Of a stretch of DNA of 64,000 bases, positions 29,513 to 43,616 are shown piece after piece. The translations under genes were made by a program, and so were the position numbers. Positions within the stretch are counted from its first letter, which is position 1, and every line of letters begins with the position of its first letter. Origin of the DNA: Pseudoscleropodium purum (taxonomy: Eukaryota; Streptophyta; Bryopsida; Hypnales; Brachytheciaceae); assembly GCA_963969395.1 (NCBI GenBank), contig OZ017797.1:22878001-22942000 (forward strand), read 5' to 3'. A model generated the notes under the pieces. It searched no databases and had not been told where the DNA came from. It was given only the letters and a program-made list of their open reading frames with translations.

Positions 29513-29895
29513 CTAAGGGAGCCGACCCATTTCCGACCACTTAAGCAATTACACATATTTGGAGCACAGGTGTTTTGAGTAGAGAAATTTTCCCTTGTAT
29601 AGAAATAGAATTCAGATGGATTCCATATTTCTTCAGAATTTTATTTCTCAAAATATAATTTCTATAAATTTTTTAGTGGAAAATTTCGTTTGACCTATTT
29701 TAGTCATATAGATCTTCCTACATCCAACCATAAGTAGGTTTCAAAATCAACCAAGATGGTAGCCAATCGTAATGCTCCACAACTACATTGAGAATTGTGC
29801 CAAAATTAATCTCTTGCTTTTTCGTGTTGATTGGAAAGACTATAGTCTATATAACAGGAATGGATCCTTGGTTAGAAATGGGTTGGCTCCCTTAG
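29513..29895. mobile_element. MITE-like element with inverted ends
   Basis: The left end CTAAGGGAGCCGACCCATTT is matched, inverted, by the right end, which reads CTAAGGGAGCCAACCCATTT on the opposite strand. The similarity runs on for a few more bases (CCGACC / CTAACC). The 383-bp interior has no ORF. A TA dinucleotide precedes the left end and TC follows the right end, so a TA target duplication is possible but not proven. The superfamily is unassigned. Confidence 0.75.
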
Positions 29896-30259
29896 TCTAC
29901 TCTTAACCTCTAAATGCCCAAGGCATCAAAATCTAGTGTATGCAAAACTTTTGAAGTTAAATAAAACCTAACCAAATTGCTACTTTTAGTAGTTTATATT
30001 TTTTGGAAATTTTTTCTTGAAGTCTAGTTTTAGCATCAAAAATATGATCTTGAAAATAAATGATAGTGATTTTTCTATTCAAGATTTTGTATAAGGGGTA
30101 CCCATTGCAATCTTGACTTCTCGTAGTGTTGAGAGCTTTTGGAAATGAGCCTCAAATACACTAGATCTTAGAGAAAAAATCACATTCATAATCCTTCTAA
30201 AAAATTTATAGAGTAGATTTGAAGAAGCCATAAACATTACAAAAATTCTGACCCTTGCA

Positions 30260-30393
30260 AAGGGCCGTTAAGAGTTCTTTTTTCGACACTCCGCAGTGTA
30301 GTTACAGAAAAAATTTAAAATAATTTTTTTGGAAATTTGATTGGTGGAAGCCGACAGACTTTCAACCTTCGGCTTATGTGTGAAGCGGCCCTT
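30260..30393. mobile_element. Possible short foldback element
   Basis: AAGGGCCG at the left is repeated inverted (CGGCCCTT) 134 bp later, and the interior has a second hairpin, AAGCCGA...TCGGCTT (about 30348-30375). The inverted ends are short and no target duplication is clear, so this is a weak call. Confidence 0.3.
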
Positions 30394-31097
30394 AGAGCAC
30401 GAGCAAAATTAGAGCCAACTATCTTATGGTTGTAACTACCTTCCACTCAAACTCTATTGTTGTTGATTTCATAACCAAATTAAAGAATTGAATACCATCA
30501 GACAATAAGGTCAATATCCCCAATACCGCCACCTTTTGCTTTTGTGCCTATTAATTATAATTAAATTGGTTAAATTTTCATATTTTATTGTTGGCACTTG
30601 AAAAAAGGTTCCAACACACTAGAAAATGTGACATTTGGATATTACATGCAAAAGTTATGAAGGAACAAAGTTTGGTTCTAAAATAGTTTTTTCCCTATAG
30701 GTACACAATTGATTTTGGAGATGTATCTGAAGTGAAGATAGTGGATTAGAAGTAGTGGCACATTCAAAGGTGCCTACTTTAAAGGTTGGTTTGCACTTAG
30801 TCTGAGGAATGTTGTTAACAACATGAATGTAAAGTGTATGCATCTAATATCAACAATAACTAATTATAACTAAATGTAAATTAAATTTAGTTATAATTAA
30901 ATTTAAAAATTAATTGTACCAAATTTCATTGGCAACATACTTTAGTTAGCATATATGCATTATTTGGGCATTGTATGAATAAGTTATGAATTTTTAAAAT
31001 ATCATAGCATGAGCTTACATTTGGCACATTTGTGCTCAATAATTATTTAAAATTGGAAGGGTTGATTTGGCATTTCGTCTTTTTATTAATAAGGGTT

Positions 31098-31182
31098 TTG
31101 TAATATTGATAATGTTGTAATATTGATAATGCTTTAATATTGATAATGCTATAATATTGATAATGTTGTAATATTGATATTC
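31098..31182. repeat. 17-bp minisatellite, five copies
   Basis: The unit TTGTAATATTGATAATG is repeated about five times with a few substitutions at its first three positions; the last copy is degenerate. Confidence 0.9.
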
Positions 31183-31406
31183 ATATCATAAGTAATATCT
31201 AGAAAAAAGTGGCACTTTTTGGTTTGGATGTAGCTATGTAGGTGTGACATTTTGGATAGTATTAATTTGTATGGATTAGTTTAGAAATTGGTCATGATTA
31301 GTTTCTATATATGAAAATGAAAAAATTTAGATTTCAAACACCACGCCACTTTAAAAGCTAGTGTCAAATAAAGACTCAAGAAGATATAAGATTGTGAAGT
31401 TGTTTT

Positions 31407-32055
31407 TAACCTCTAAAGGACCAAGGTCTTTTTTTTGCCAAAAAACACTCAAAACTATCATTTCTACAGCAAAAGGTAAAATCAATTAAAAAAAATTTCA
31501 CATTTGACTACATGATCTTATATTCTTTAAAAAATTATTAAACAAAAGTAAGCAGAAGGTAGAAAGAAAATCTAAATTATTAATATCTTTAAAATGGAAT
31601 TAAAATGCACTAATCCCAATAGTGAGATTGTTTTAGATAGTAAGATAGACCATGTAGAACATTTTTTTTTAAATTGTAAAAACTGCATTCATAAATGAAT
31701 TCTACAAGTTATTTTTTCAAGAAAATACTTTAATTGCCCGAAAAACAAGATTGTCTATACATTTTTCATAAAAAAATCTAAATGGAATGAATAAAAGTTT
31801 AATATATGTATACAAAATATAATCTATGAGGAAAAAATATTTAAATTTTTGAAATCTTTTTTGTTGCCCCTGTCCCTTGTTTTGAGCTTATTTGGGCATA
31901 ACTTTTGTTCCTCAGCACCAATTGAAAAAAGAATTATATTCCCATAAATCTAATCAATTTTTCTATCTTCAAAAAATAAGAAAAAAAATTCAGCCTGTAG
32001 AAACTTGCCTAAAATCCATTTGTCCCTTGAAGGATCAATGGTCCTTTAGTGGTTA
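31407..32055. mobile_element. Non-autonomous TIR element, possibly Mutator-like (649 bp)
   Basis: The left end TAACCTCTAAAGGACCA and the inverted right end TAACCACTAAAGGACCA match at 16 of 17 positions. The 9-bp flanks AGTTGTTTT and AGTTATATT match at 7 of 9, which fits the 9-bp target duplication of Mutator-like elements. The AT-rich interior has no ORF. Parts of the interior recur near 33.2-34.1 kb and 51.66-52.13 kb. Confidence 0.65.
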
Positions 32056-32183
32056 AGTTATATTGTATGAGACCATACAAAATCACAATTTCTACTTGTT
32101 CAAAGTAAGGGGTCCATTTTAAGCAACTTCAAAATAGAAGGTAAGTTAATACTTTCAATTGGAAAGTATGCAATGAATATAAT

Positions 32184-32188
<5 letters not shown>

Positions 32189-32278
<90 letters not shown>
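32189..32278. repeat. (TA)n microsatellite, about 90 bp
   Basis: About 45 uninterrupted TA units. The Ile-Tyr ORF across it is an artefact. Confidence 0.95.
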
Positions 32279-32282
<4 letters not shown>

Positions 32283-33177
32283 GTTGGATTGTTTAGTAAA
32301 TGAAATGCAAAAAATGTTAGAAAGATATTGTATATTGGATTGTAATAATTTTATAAGTATACATGTGAATAGTATTTAGTTGTATACAACTAATTTAATA
32401 CAAGTTCTTGAATTGGAATAGAAATGCATAGCTACAATGATATAGTAAGAATGTTATTTGCAATTTTAAACAAATTTTTATAGTTGAACATTTCTTTCAA
32501 TTTAAAAAAAAATCAAAGTTTCATACTAAAATTTTCATTTCATTTTAACTAATTGAGGAGTACAAAAAAACCCTTGGAGCTCATGCATTCAATTGAAAAT
32601 TTTCAAATACCATGTTATTAGATGAATTGAGGCAAGGGTGCTTATGGCTCATTTTATATATACTATGCAAAAAAAAAGTCTATACAATGGTGTCCAATTA
32701 TATTGAAGTTGAAACATCTCCAAAAGTTGAAGATATCTTCACAAAAAAGATTCAAAGTTTGTAAGTTAAACTAATATTGTTGAACATTGGGGGAGTTTTG
32801 AGGTCAATAAGAACTAGTTTTGGGCCTGTTTCCCTTGTTGTTTCCCGCAGTAAAGGGAACAACTAGCTATTAAAATAAAAAAATAAAAGTTAAAATAAAA
32901 ATAAAGTTGAAAAAAAATTGGAAAATGATGTGGCAAGGTCTTAGCCTGTTAGATTGTTGTATAGTCACTACAAAAATATAGTTCCTACAAATACCATAGC
33001 TTGATAACTCATGGGCATGTAATGCCCTCAAAAATCATTTAATGATTAGCATATTTTACAATGTTTGCATTGAAAAATATTGGTGTATATCACCTACTAA
33101 TATTAAACTTTAAGAGAGATAGCATTTTGAAGAAGGATGACAATTGTTTTCACAAGCTTATTGTATTTTTTTCTATT

Positions 33178-34108
33178 TAACCCTAAAGTTCTATGACTAC
33201 GTTTTCACCAAAAATGCTCAAAAATTGCCATTTTTAGTACAAGTACCAAATTTTTGAAATTTTTTTTTGAGACATATAACTACAAAGTCTTACATTATGC
33301 TGACTCAAGAATATGTGGTAAAAATTTCAAAATTTTTTAGTGAGTGGGTTGGGAGATATTAGCATTTAAATTCATTAAAATCCTTATTTTGGCCCTGCAA
33401 AAAACTCGGCAACTACACTTCACAAGCTCTTTTTTCTATGAAAAAATGACCACAATGGTGGTTCTTCTTTGGATTATATTTCCAAGGACAAATTTTCCAC
33501 ATGCTTGAAAATTTTTCAAATCATTTGGATTTGTATAACATGAAAAAAATAGTAAACAGGTAGTAGTAGAGAATGATTCAAAATACTAAATTATTCAGAA
33601 TTTAATTACAAAATTACAAAATGCCAATCTAAATAGTTGGAATGTTTTAATAAACAATCTATATCCTATGATTTTATTTTTCTCCAAAAGTATTGAAAAT
33701 TGGGTAAGATAAAGAATTTCAAAGTTTATTTTAAAATAGAGAATCTATAACTGCTTGCAAACAAAAAAATCCTTATAAATTTTGACTCATTGATCAAAAT
33801 GGAATAATTCAAAGCTTTCCATGTATATACACATATTTTTAGAATACCATTTTCAAATTTTTGTTTATGAAAGAAGTGATTTTCTTTTATTTGCCCAAAG
33901 TGTCTAGTTATATAAAAAAAAATAATATATTAGGCCAAAACGTTTGGCTCATATTTCTAAATGTCATGAAATTTAGTATATATGAAAGATAATCCTTTTC
34001 CCTACCTTCTATTAAAATTTGGGCCAAAAAATGTAAAAATTTCTAGTTACATGCATTTGCCCAAAATTTTTATGTAGCCAAAAATGTAGCTTGGTCCGTT
34101 AGAAATTA
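33178..34108. mobile_element. Diverged relative of the 31.4-kb TIR element
   Basis: The left end TTAACCCTAAAG and the inverted right end TTAATTTCTAACGGACCAAG resemble the termini at 31407-32055. The interior shares segments with that element (the CACCAAAAATGCTCAAAA-type text near 33207 against AAAAACACTCAAAA near 31440). It is older or more diverged, and I see no target duplication. Confidence 0.45.
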
Positions 34109-37100
34109 AGGAGCACTTCCATTACACATGAAACATGAAAGAGCGAAAATTCACTAATCTCTTGAACCAACAATAGAGCTATTAAAAAAATAGATGAGTA
34201 CATTCAATTATGTTGAAAAATCAAATTATGTCTTATTTTTAATACTAGTACTAGCTTGGTCACTTTATGCTTTTATGGATTCTTGTATAAAATTCTGAAT
34301 TAATTCATGTCATTAGAAGGGATTTTAGGCAAGGGGAGGGCTGTTTTAGATCTATCCTTCTTGTCGTGAATCAATAATGTACTGTCAAAACTTTAAATAA
34401 TTAAAAAATAATAATGTGTTCAATCTGTTTAATTTGAAAATTAAATAATAATAACTTATTATTATTATTTGATGTTGCAATTATTGTGCCACTTTAAGCA
34501 ACTATTGTAGCTGCATTCTCACAATTTGGGAACATGAGGGAATTCACATTCTTTTAGAGAAGCTGAAAAACATCTAATGGGAGATAAGAAGAAAAAGAAA
34601 ACTTGTATAAATGAATATTTTATATTTACAATCTTGTGCATCCACAAGATTAACTTTGGAATGCCATCATTGCCATTTTGTTGCATTTAGATGACAGTCA
34701 AATGAACTAGATGGAGAATAAAAGCATTTTTTCATCTCATTTTTTCTTGTTAACCTTTCATTGTGGATTATGAAGAGCATGAAGTTGAGTTATAATTCTT
34801 GTTGGTGTTTGTCTTCATAAAAATAATAAAATAAATGAATCACAAAATATTATATTTTAGTTTATTTTAGGAAGTTATTATTCTTTGTTGAAAATCTAAA
34901 ATTTCTCCATGAAAATGATATTTTTTGGAATTTGGATCCATTTAATGAAATGAAGATCATCTACTCTAATTTTTACTCCAATTTGAAATTTAAAAAATCC
35001 TAAAATTGAATATTTTATTGCAATTTGAACTTTGGATGTATTTTCAATGTCTACTAAATTCTAATTATAGAATGATTTGGAAATTATGTTTGCACTACAA
35101 TGTTTTTGACTGTGGTATACTCATGTGGTGAAATTTCCAGATTTTTTGATGTAATTTTTTTAATAGATATGATTTTTCTTCACTTTTTCTTCCAAAAATC
35201 CTCAAAAAAAACAATTTTCCATTAAAAAATTTAAATCTTTTGTGAAGTATAGAAAATATGTAATTTCGTCTCTAAAAAGAAAAAAAAAGAAATTCCACTA
35301 ACATGCAATTGCTAAATGGGAGCATACAAAGTGATGGAAATTTGAACTTTTGATACTTTTAGTTGCCCTAATTACATAGTTTTGGACACCTAAGAATTTT
35401 TGTCTTTGATTCTATTCCTAAATTGTACCTTAACATGATTCTTTTTGATTCCCTAAGGTTCTAACTATGTCTTTTAATTTTTAATTTTACTTTCTATTTT
35501 TAGGTCTAAAATATTTTTAGATAAAAGTTTTTTAATTTACCTTTCCAAAAAGGTTAAACATTTAGACTTTAGACTTTTAGAGCAAAAGTTATCTATGGAT
35601 GAAGTTTGATCGTTAACCAAATCATCAAACTTCATTCATCAATTTCTTTTAATTTTACTATTCAAAATTGACTTTTTTTAATCACTTTTCACTTCTACTT
35701 CTATCCTAAATTTTAAGATTTTTTTCTTGATTTTTTTGGATGAATTCTTAGATTTTCATCCACTTCTAAGACTATTTTTTATCCAAAGTGTAACTTTTGG
35801 ACTTGATCTAATTTTTATGTGTTTTATATTTTTAGCATGCTACTAAGACTTTCTAACTACTTCCAAATTCAAATCCTAATTTTTTAATGTCTCCAATGAT
35901 ATGACCTTAACCTTTAACTTCTAGTTCTATTGTTTCAACTAAATTTAACATTTTTGCGAAAAATGAATGAATGGGGAAAAGAAATTTAAAGACTAATTTC
36001 AATAGTTATGGCTTCTATGGTTCTATCTTTGTTCAATGTAATTACAAACTGGTGGTGGCGACCTTCAATTTCCATTCATATTTTTGTCATATTTTTGAAG
36101 TTGTATTTGAATGTTGAATTGTGGCTAAAGAAGTTTTAACTCTTTCTTTACTTGTTCTAAAATTCTCCTTTATATATATATTTTTTTCAATTTGTTTTTG
36201 TTTTCAAAATATTTTTTCCAAGCAAAACAAATCAAATACAATCTAATGATAATTTATTAAATGGTTTTAAAAGTCAATCAAACTGAAGACAAGTGTATTT
36301 TGACTTCTACTAAGGTGGGTACACTCAAAAGTATCACAAATTGGTCTACGGATTACGTGAAAGCTAAACAATTAATTACAGAATGAGCTATATATTAAAC
36401 AAAGAAACACACAATCCGTTTATTTAATTTTGGAAAATTTGAGACCACAGTAGGCTTGCAAAGTTTTTAGAGTAGATTGATCAAAATAGCTCATAGACAA
36501 CCTTTAAAATGAGCGGCCACATTTAAAAGTTTTCCCTCTCAAGATGTCAGAAGTAATATAAAAGAACTTGAAGTCGTATTATTAGTATTCTTCCAATGAT
36601 GCAAGCTTAAATGAACCAAACGCTTACACACTTGTCAAAGATTGTAAGCATCACATTATGTGAGCTTTGAAGCTTGGTACATGTGCCAAAAGTAACAATG
36701 CTTCTTTGAAGGCGCTATGTTTCCTTCATGAATAATTTATGAAGTTTTAAAACCATTTTGGAGCCTTTGCTAGCTGATAGGTTAAACTACAACTCGATTA
36801 TGGAGATACCCACTGTAACTACTAACTAAATGATTCAATTTCCTATCTTCAACTTATTCTAATACTTGTTTTTTCTTCTTGCCTTTCAATCAAAATTCAA
36901 AAGTTGGATACAAAAATCAAATATTCTAATTGGGGGGCCTAAGCTTCACTTGCAAATTCTTCTTTTTTTACTAAATATCAAGTACAAACATCCTAACTAG
37001 TTTCAATTGTCTCTAATCAAATCATGAGTTTGTAGTATTTGAGAGAATTTGTAAATAGAGTTTGAATGCAAATTTTTTGGTTCAACTGGGTATGAACTTA

Positions 37101-40100
37101 GAGCTTGGAAATAAACTGGAATTCCAAATTGCATAACCAGATGGCCCACCAATGAAGAGTTGACAAAGTGGAAGGCTAATTTGAGCTCGTAAGTTGACAA
37201 AGTGATGTTTGAATTGAATTTGAATTGGTTTGTAAACTACCATTCAAAACTTGAATGTTTTGGGCTCTATGGATAGCAAGGCTCCTCTTTAGATTGCCAA
37301 ATCCTTAATTTCTATATTTCTTTGGTTGATTAGTAGTACCTAGCTTGGGTAGAGCTTTTAAATCAAAAAATGAAACTCTTTGATGTCTAAAATTTGTCCC
37401 AAAGCCTTTGAATTAAATTCTCAAATATTCTCATTGTATGTTGCTTGATTCTAAAATTTAAGCCTAAAAAATCAGCCCTCTTGGTGTTCAAAAAATCTAA
37501 TTTAAAAGCCCAAAGTAAACTACCAGTTGCTTAAAATTTTGTCTTTTCAGCATGTATGGCCATGCCAAAATTTTAATACCTTTTGGTTCTTACTTTTCTA
37601 CTTGTTGTACCCACTTGTTAGCCAAAGGGCTGCCTAAAGGCCACATAGTAAGTTTGGCCCTTAACTGCCATTGGTTGCATTTCGGAATGCTTATTTAATA
37701 GGTTGGTTGCTTAATTGAGTGGTTGAGCTAAAGTGGTTGGTTGGCTTAACTAGTTGGTTAAGTTTAGCTAATTATTTTTTTAAGGTTTCCTACAAAGAGA
37801 ATCCACCAATAGAAATTGAAAAAAAAAGACACATAAAAATTAGTAACAAGGATGAAGCTTTGCCATTCAAGAGTCTTAGGCCTGACTCAAAGAACAAAAT
37901 ACAAAAGGCTTAGCTCAAAATTGAATGTAGGAAATAAAGTAAGGGGACAATAATTTTGCCATTTGGGTGGTTTAAGCTCAAATTTTGAAAACAAGACAAA
38001 GGAGACTACACTAATGATGGTAAATAGTGTTGGCAACACTAATTACAAAGCACAACACTAAATGTCAATGACCATGTTAATAATATCAACACTAAATGTC
38101 AACATAGACACTATTTGTCAATTACTAAATATCAATTTTTTACAAGTGTACATTTAGTGTTACCTATTATTTCATCAAATTGCAATGAATAAAATATAAA
38201 CCTAAACATACAAATGCCTATTTAAATGAATACTTTTTTAAATAAAAATTCAAAATCCTTTGCAAATTAGCATTCCATTAGAAGAGTTTTGGGGGGCATG
38301 AAGGCTGTTTCATGCCTCTATTCCTTGCAATTCTCTTTGCAATTAAAAAACACCACGTTGTCAAAAAAAAAATTTTGAAAAAAATTCTTAAAATGAAAAA
38401 CAAAGTTGAAATTGATTTATTTATTTGGAAAATGATGTGGTAGTTGTTCTAAACGTGAAGCAATAGGTTTAGCGAGTTTGCAAAGTCAAAAAACATCAAG
38501 GAACTCGCAGCCTTCTTGGACCCCCCAAAATCTTCTAATGTATGTTTTTAAAAAACAAGTAAAAAATCTTGAAAAAAATTGTCTTTACATGTGAGAATGA
38601 AAATTGAAAAAAAATTGATTTGATATGCAAATAATTCATAGGAAAATACGCATTGAAAATATCAAATACATAATACATTCATTTTGTATTACAAAATGTA
38701 TCACAAGAACTTGTAATTGAAGGAAAAACTTACAAAGTTTCATATTTATAAACAATGACAAAATATTGAAACCAATATCTAAATTGGCCTTATATATTTA
38801 GCAACATTTTGCCCATCAAAGTATGAACAATGTTTTGCAACTATCTCTTGAAGATGTAAAAATAATTGATCATTACAAAATGTTTCACAATTTTTTTGAG
38901 AGAAGTTTAGAAATGAGATTTGCCTAATTATTCTTTTCATTATATGACTAAGATGAAAACTTGATTCAAAGGTTTGAACTTGAGTTGACCATATGATATT
39001 GACTTTTGAACTTAACTTTAGGTAGACATAATTTTGGTTTATCTAGATTTTTATCTTTTCAAATTTGCTATCTTTCTTGTCTTTCTTTCTTTGGTGCTCC
39101 AAATCCTTACTAATGAATAGACTTGTAAACTCTCAAATTAATCATCATGCTCATTTTTTCTTTTCACACAATTTCTTTCAATGTGGTTTTCTTTCATCTC
39201 ACATTTAGTCATTGTCACTTCTTCTAGGGAGATTACTCAATTTCTCACTTTTTCTTCAATATACTCAACAATCATTTCCTATACCATTTATACAAAGGTT
39301 TTGAGTTAAATTTGTTTTCAAATTATGTCTTTTTTTTCAATTCCTTTAGATTTAAGCTAATTTTCGTACCATCTCTTGGCAATTATATAGACAATACTAT
39401 AAATATATTTGTTTCAATTTTCAACTATTGTTTGTATTTGCAATCTTACTTGATTATTGGGCTTTATTTTGCTTCATGCCTCAATAATCAACTCAAAAGT
39501 AGACACCTTTCTTAAGAAATCATTTAAGATAAGAGAAGTCAAGAATTTAAGACATGAATATTGACATAGTCTAGGTTTTAACTTTAACTTGCAACATATA
39601 GACTTAGCTAGAGAGGTTATTATTTATCATGTTTTCAGAAATTAGACACTTAGAGAGAAAAAAATTATATTATTTTTATTTTTTATTCAAAAATTGTTTT
39701 TCTCTTAAATCACCTTGCTTTAATTCTCATTTTCTCTCAGTATTTTCAATTCACTTTCTTTTCTTTTTATTCAAGATCTTTTACTTTTGTGTTTTTTTTA
39801 GCTTTATTTTTGCAATTCATTCTTAGTTATAGACCAAGGTTACCTTATTTAATTCTTTTTACACTTAGCTTCATATTTATTATGTTCTCTCTTTATCTTT
39901 TACCTACAAGATGACTAGATTAATAAACAATTGAATGATGTTTTCTTTTTATAACAAAATATCCATATATATTTACAGAGTTCACTCTTTATCTTATCAT
40001 GTTCACTCAAGTTCACGAGATTATACTCTTAGATGAAAGTTTGTGATAGTTTGTCCTTCTCTTTTTCTCAGCAATTATTTTTGGCTAAGCAATGGACTTT

Positions 40101-40710
40101 GATTGTTCAAAAAAAATTCTCTTTGATTATTATCATGTTCTCTCTTAAATCCTTAAGGAAGATTCAAGATAATTATTTGAATAGAGAGAAAGAAAGAAGT
40201 GATAGACTTTTATGTACAAGTTACTCTCAAAGTTTATTAGGTTTTTTCTTACTCTACTTTGAATTCACTTAGAGATTATTCTTTAAAGTTTATTTTCCAT
40301 TCTTCATAAAATTTTGTTTAACTCTCATAGTTTTATTATTATTAGCTTTTAACTATATAGAATGACATGATCAACAAGAGTTAAATAGTAAAATAGGAAT
40401 TTTGAAATTAATCTCTTACATCTACAATGAAACTATACTTGAATGCTCTAGATGACTAGAATCACTTCATGTCTTCTTAGCAATTTAGTATGCTCACTTT
40501 TTGAATTAGCACTATTTCATGTAAAGACTATAGGATGGTGGAACAATCCTAATAATGAATGCAAGATATTTATAAACAAGTTAGTCATAATATTTTACTT
40601 TATATGTATAAACAATTACCAAGACACTAGATGACTTTTTAGTTTGACATTTGACTCATGAATGCAATTATGCAATTTTTAAAATTTAAAAAAAATTTAA
40701 TCTTATAAGC
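34109..40710. other. AT-rich intergenic DNA; lower end may include the gypsy 3' LTR
   Basis: No gene is supported. Two short related segments occur near 34315-34380 and 38275-38390 (TTAGAAG..GTTTT..GGGG..GGCTGTTT). A short repeat of AACACTAAATGTCAA occurs near 38058-38115. The 39.0-40.7 kb part is pyrimidine-rich on the plus strand. Given the polypurine tract near 40711-40725 it could contain the 3' LTR of the gypsy element, but I could not match it to a 5' copy. Confidence 0.4.
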
Positions 40711-40719
40711 ATGCCCCCT

Positions 40720-41319
40720 ATTTAGCCATAATTTGTTGTCAAGTTATGTAGGATTTAAGACAATATCCATTATAACGGGTTGGATGGACTGTTTCTGCAA
40801 AGTTTTGCTATTCAATTGATCCAGTAGGGTAGGAATTAAGAATTTTATAAGGACCAAACCATCTCATTTTGAATTTTCTTGAAAATTTTTGGAATCAGTT
40901 TCATAAAATAGCAACAAATCATTTAAATGCAATTTTTGAAGTTTTAGTTTAATATCATAATAAATTTTTCTAAGGTTTTGCATTGCTAAGGTGTTTAGGT
41001 AGGCTTGGCTCCTTATTTCATCCAATTTTTTTTAACATAATATATCTTTCCATTAAAAATTCCCCATCTTCTAGTTTATGTTCAATTGCAATTTAAAAAA
41101 ATTGAACTTTCAACTCTCTAGGTAGAATTGCTTCTTGATCATAAATTAATTGAAAAAAAGTGTTTTGGGTAGTAACTTTGTAGGCTATCCTATAAGCCTA
41201 CAAAGCATCAAACACTTATGCATCCTAGTTTGTATTTGAACCTTAAGTTGTTTTAGTAATTATCTTATATACAATCTCGTTAGTCTTATTTTGTTTGACC
41301 ATTTGCTCTAAGATGATAA
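40720..41319 (-). pseudogene. Gypsy integrase, C-terminal half
   Basis: On the minus strand, directly at the left border of the CACTA element, the frame gives HLRANGQTK. This is the block that carries the third catalytic residue of retroviral-type integrases, with Lys where Glu is expected. It is followed by AYKVTTQNTFFQLIYDQEA (about 41175-41120), the usual AYR-type block before the C-terminal region, then a basic helical stretch (about 41010-40880), then RWFGPYKIL and a YCLKSYI end (about 40865-40745), the GPY/F module found in many gypsy integrases. Several stops and a frameshift interrupt it. Its N-terminal half lies beyond the CACTA insertion, at 52231-52733. Confidence 0.8.
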
Positions 41320-43616
41320 CAGTATAAGAAAATAGGTAGTTTCATAACATTAAAAAAAACATGGGATGATATCCCCTAAAATAGAAAATAGACCAACATT
41401 GACGTCACCTAAAATCCGTTGTAATTGACAAGCAAAAAATGTGTAAAAAATGCAAAAAACATGGCAAAAAAGAACTCATTTTCTTGTGACATTACAGATA
41501 GCACGGTCAAAAGGGTCTTTGGAAATGCGACACATGGAGGGAAAATCAACGCCATGTAAGTGTCACATATTTAAGCATTTCCACGTGGGATTTAAAAAAA
41601 TTATGCCTGTTGTTGATGTGGCAAATGACGTGGACCTAAGAGATAATTGACGTAGGTAGTATTAAATGTATGATGTGGCAAAGACAGATGTTGATGTGGG
41701 ATTCAATATTGATTTTTGGACAATGTACTAGTATGCTAGTTGCATTCCTGAGGATGGCAACATGGACGTCTAGATGTTTTTCGTGACGTCTTCAGTGACG
41801 GAGACAGGTTCTTTGAAACGATGTGGAAATGGAAGGTTCAATTGAAGACATGTTTGAGAACATGTTGTACTATTTTTGGCGTCATCTTCAATGACATTGA
41901 AGACGCTTAAAATGATGTCAAGGGAAATTGCTCTATGTTCCTACAAATAGAGAAGTGGACATGTATATTTGTGGGTGCACGTCATTATGTGATTTTTGTA
42001 GAACATTTTTGGAGACATTACTTGAGTAAAGACCACAGAACCTATCTGGAATGATGTCGCCATAGAGGTTTCTGCCTATGCCTTATATTTGTAAGAACAT
42101 TGTCGTTAACATTTATTGGCTTCAAGTACATTACAGTATTGTCAATACTGACATCAAAGTCTACACATGCCCTGTTGTATTGGACATTTGTACGAGCATC
42201 ACTAGAACAAAGCCCCTATATCTACTGGATGATATAGATGTTGTTGCAAACAACTTTTGCAATAGAGAATACAACGACGGCCGTTTCAATGGACGTCACT
42301 ACTAACACTAGTAGTGTAGTCCACTATGTTCTTGTTAGTTTCTAACGACATTGTCTGCGACATGGACAACAAAGTGTTTCACAATAGAGGAACACTTCTA
42401 ATATGATTCCATAATTGACTCATTTACATTACTAGACTTGCTTAGCACCATCATTTGCATACGCTACCTTCTTCAAAGGTAGCAAAATTGCCTTCACACT
42501 TGGCTAAGGCAAAGAAAAATAGAATGAGGCAAAACATGTTGAAGTGGGTTTCCACAAAATGGCTTATAACACAAATTGAGTACACAAAACATTTTTCATC
42601 GTTTGAAATTGTAGAATGAACAATACTACATGTTAGGAGAGAACAATACACTACTGAGCATGTAGCCTTGTACCATTTGAGGGTATTCTACATGACATAC
42701 AGAACGATAAACATTGTTCCAGAAAATGGCAGTTACGTTCTTTATTGCACCATTGGAGATGTCGCTAGTAGCTTTCAATGTCAATCGCAACAGAAGATGC
42801 CTTGTGCAACTTTGACAAATCTCATTGACAAGATGCCTTTCATTTTCTTTGTGTTGTGTCCATTTGCCTCGTGGTGCCAACCTGCCCTAGTGCAATATAT
42901 TCAATGAAACTTGTATGTGTGTTCCACGCTTGAAATGGTGAGTACTCTAGAGACCAACACTTTGGATCCATTGCCTACACCATATGCACATTGCTTCATG
43001 AAAATCATGGAACATTCTCAAGCATTTTAGTCGTATTACTCACCTTTGGAGTACTTTCATGAGGTCTAGATAGATCCGCCACCTTAGGAGCAATGGCCTT
43101 TATCTGCATTGCTCACCTTGGGAGCACCTTCAGGAGGTTTGGGCAGACTCGCCACCTTTGGAGTGACAGCCATTGTAGGCACATGAACCATAGCTGCCTT
43201 TGTTACATTCACAGATTACGTTACCTTTGGAGGATGTTATGGTTGACCAACTGAAAGTACGAGTAATCCATCATCATCCTACCAAAAAAAAGTCCAAGAC
43301 ATGCATCAGTACTCACATGAAATGTGCACATTTTGTTTTGAAATGAAATTTTACATTTTCTTTTGTTGTTCCTGTGATTTGATGCAATACTTGAGCATTA
43401 CCTCTGCTAGTGTCCATGTCCCTTGCTTTTATTGACGTTAGAGTTGATGGCATTGATGATGTCTACCTAGATATGAACTTCATTGTTACGACATCATTCC
43501 AAACAACTTTCACTACACTATTAAGTTTTTCCTAAAATTGGCAACCTTAGGCCCGTACTCAATAGAGGAAAAATATTCCAAAATAGACCTAAAAGCCATC
43601 ATTTTAGTCCACACTT

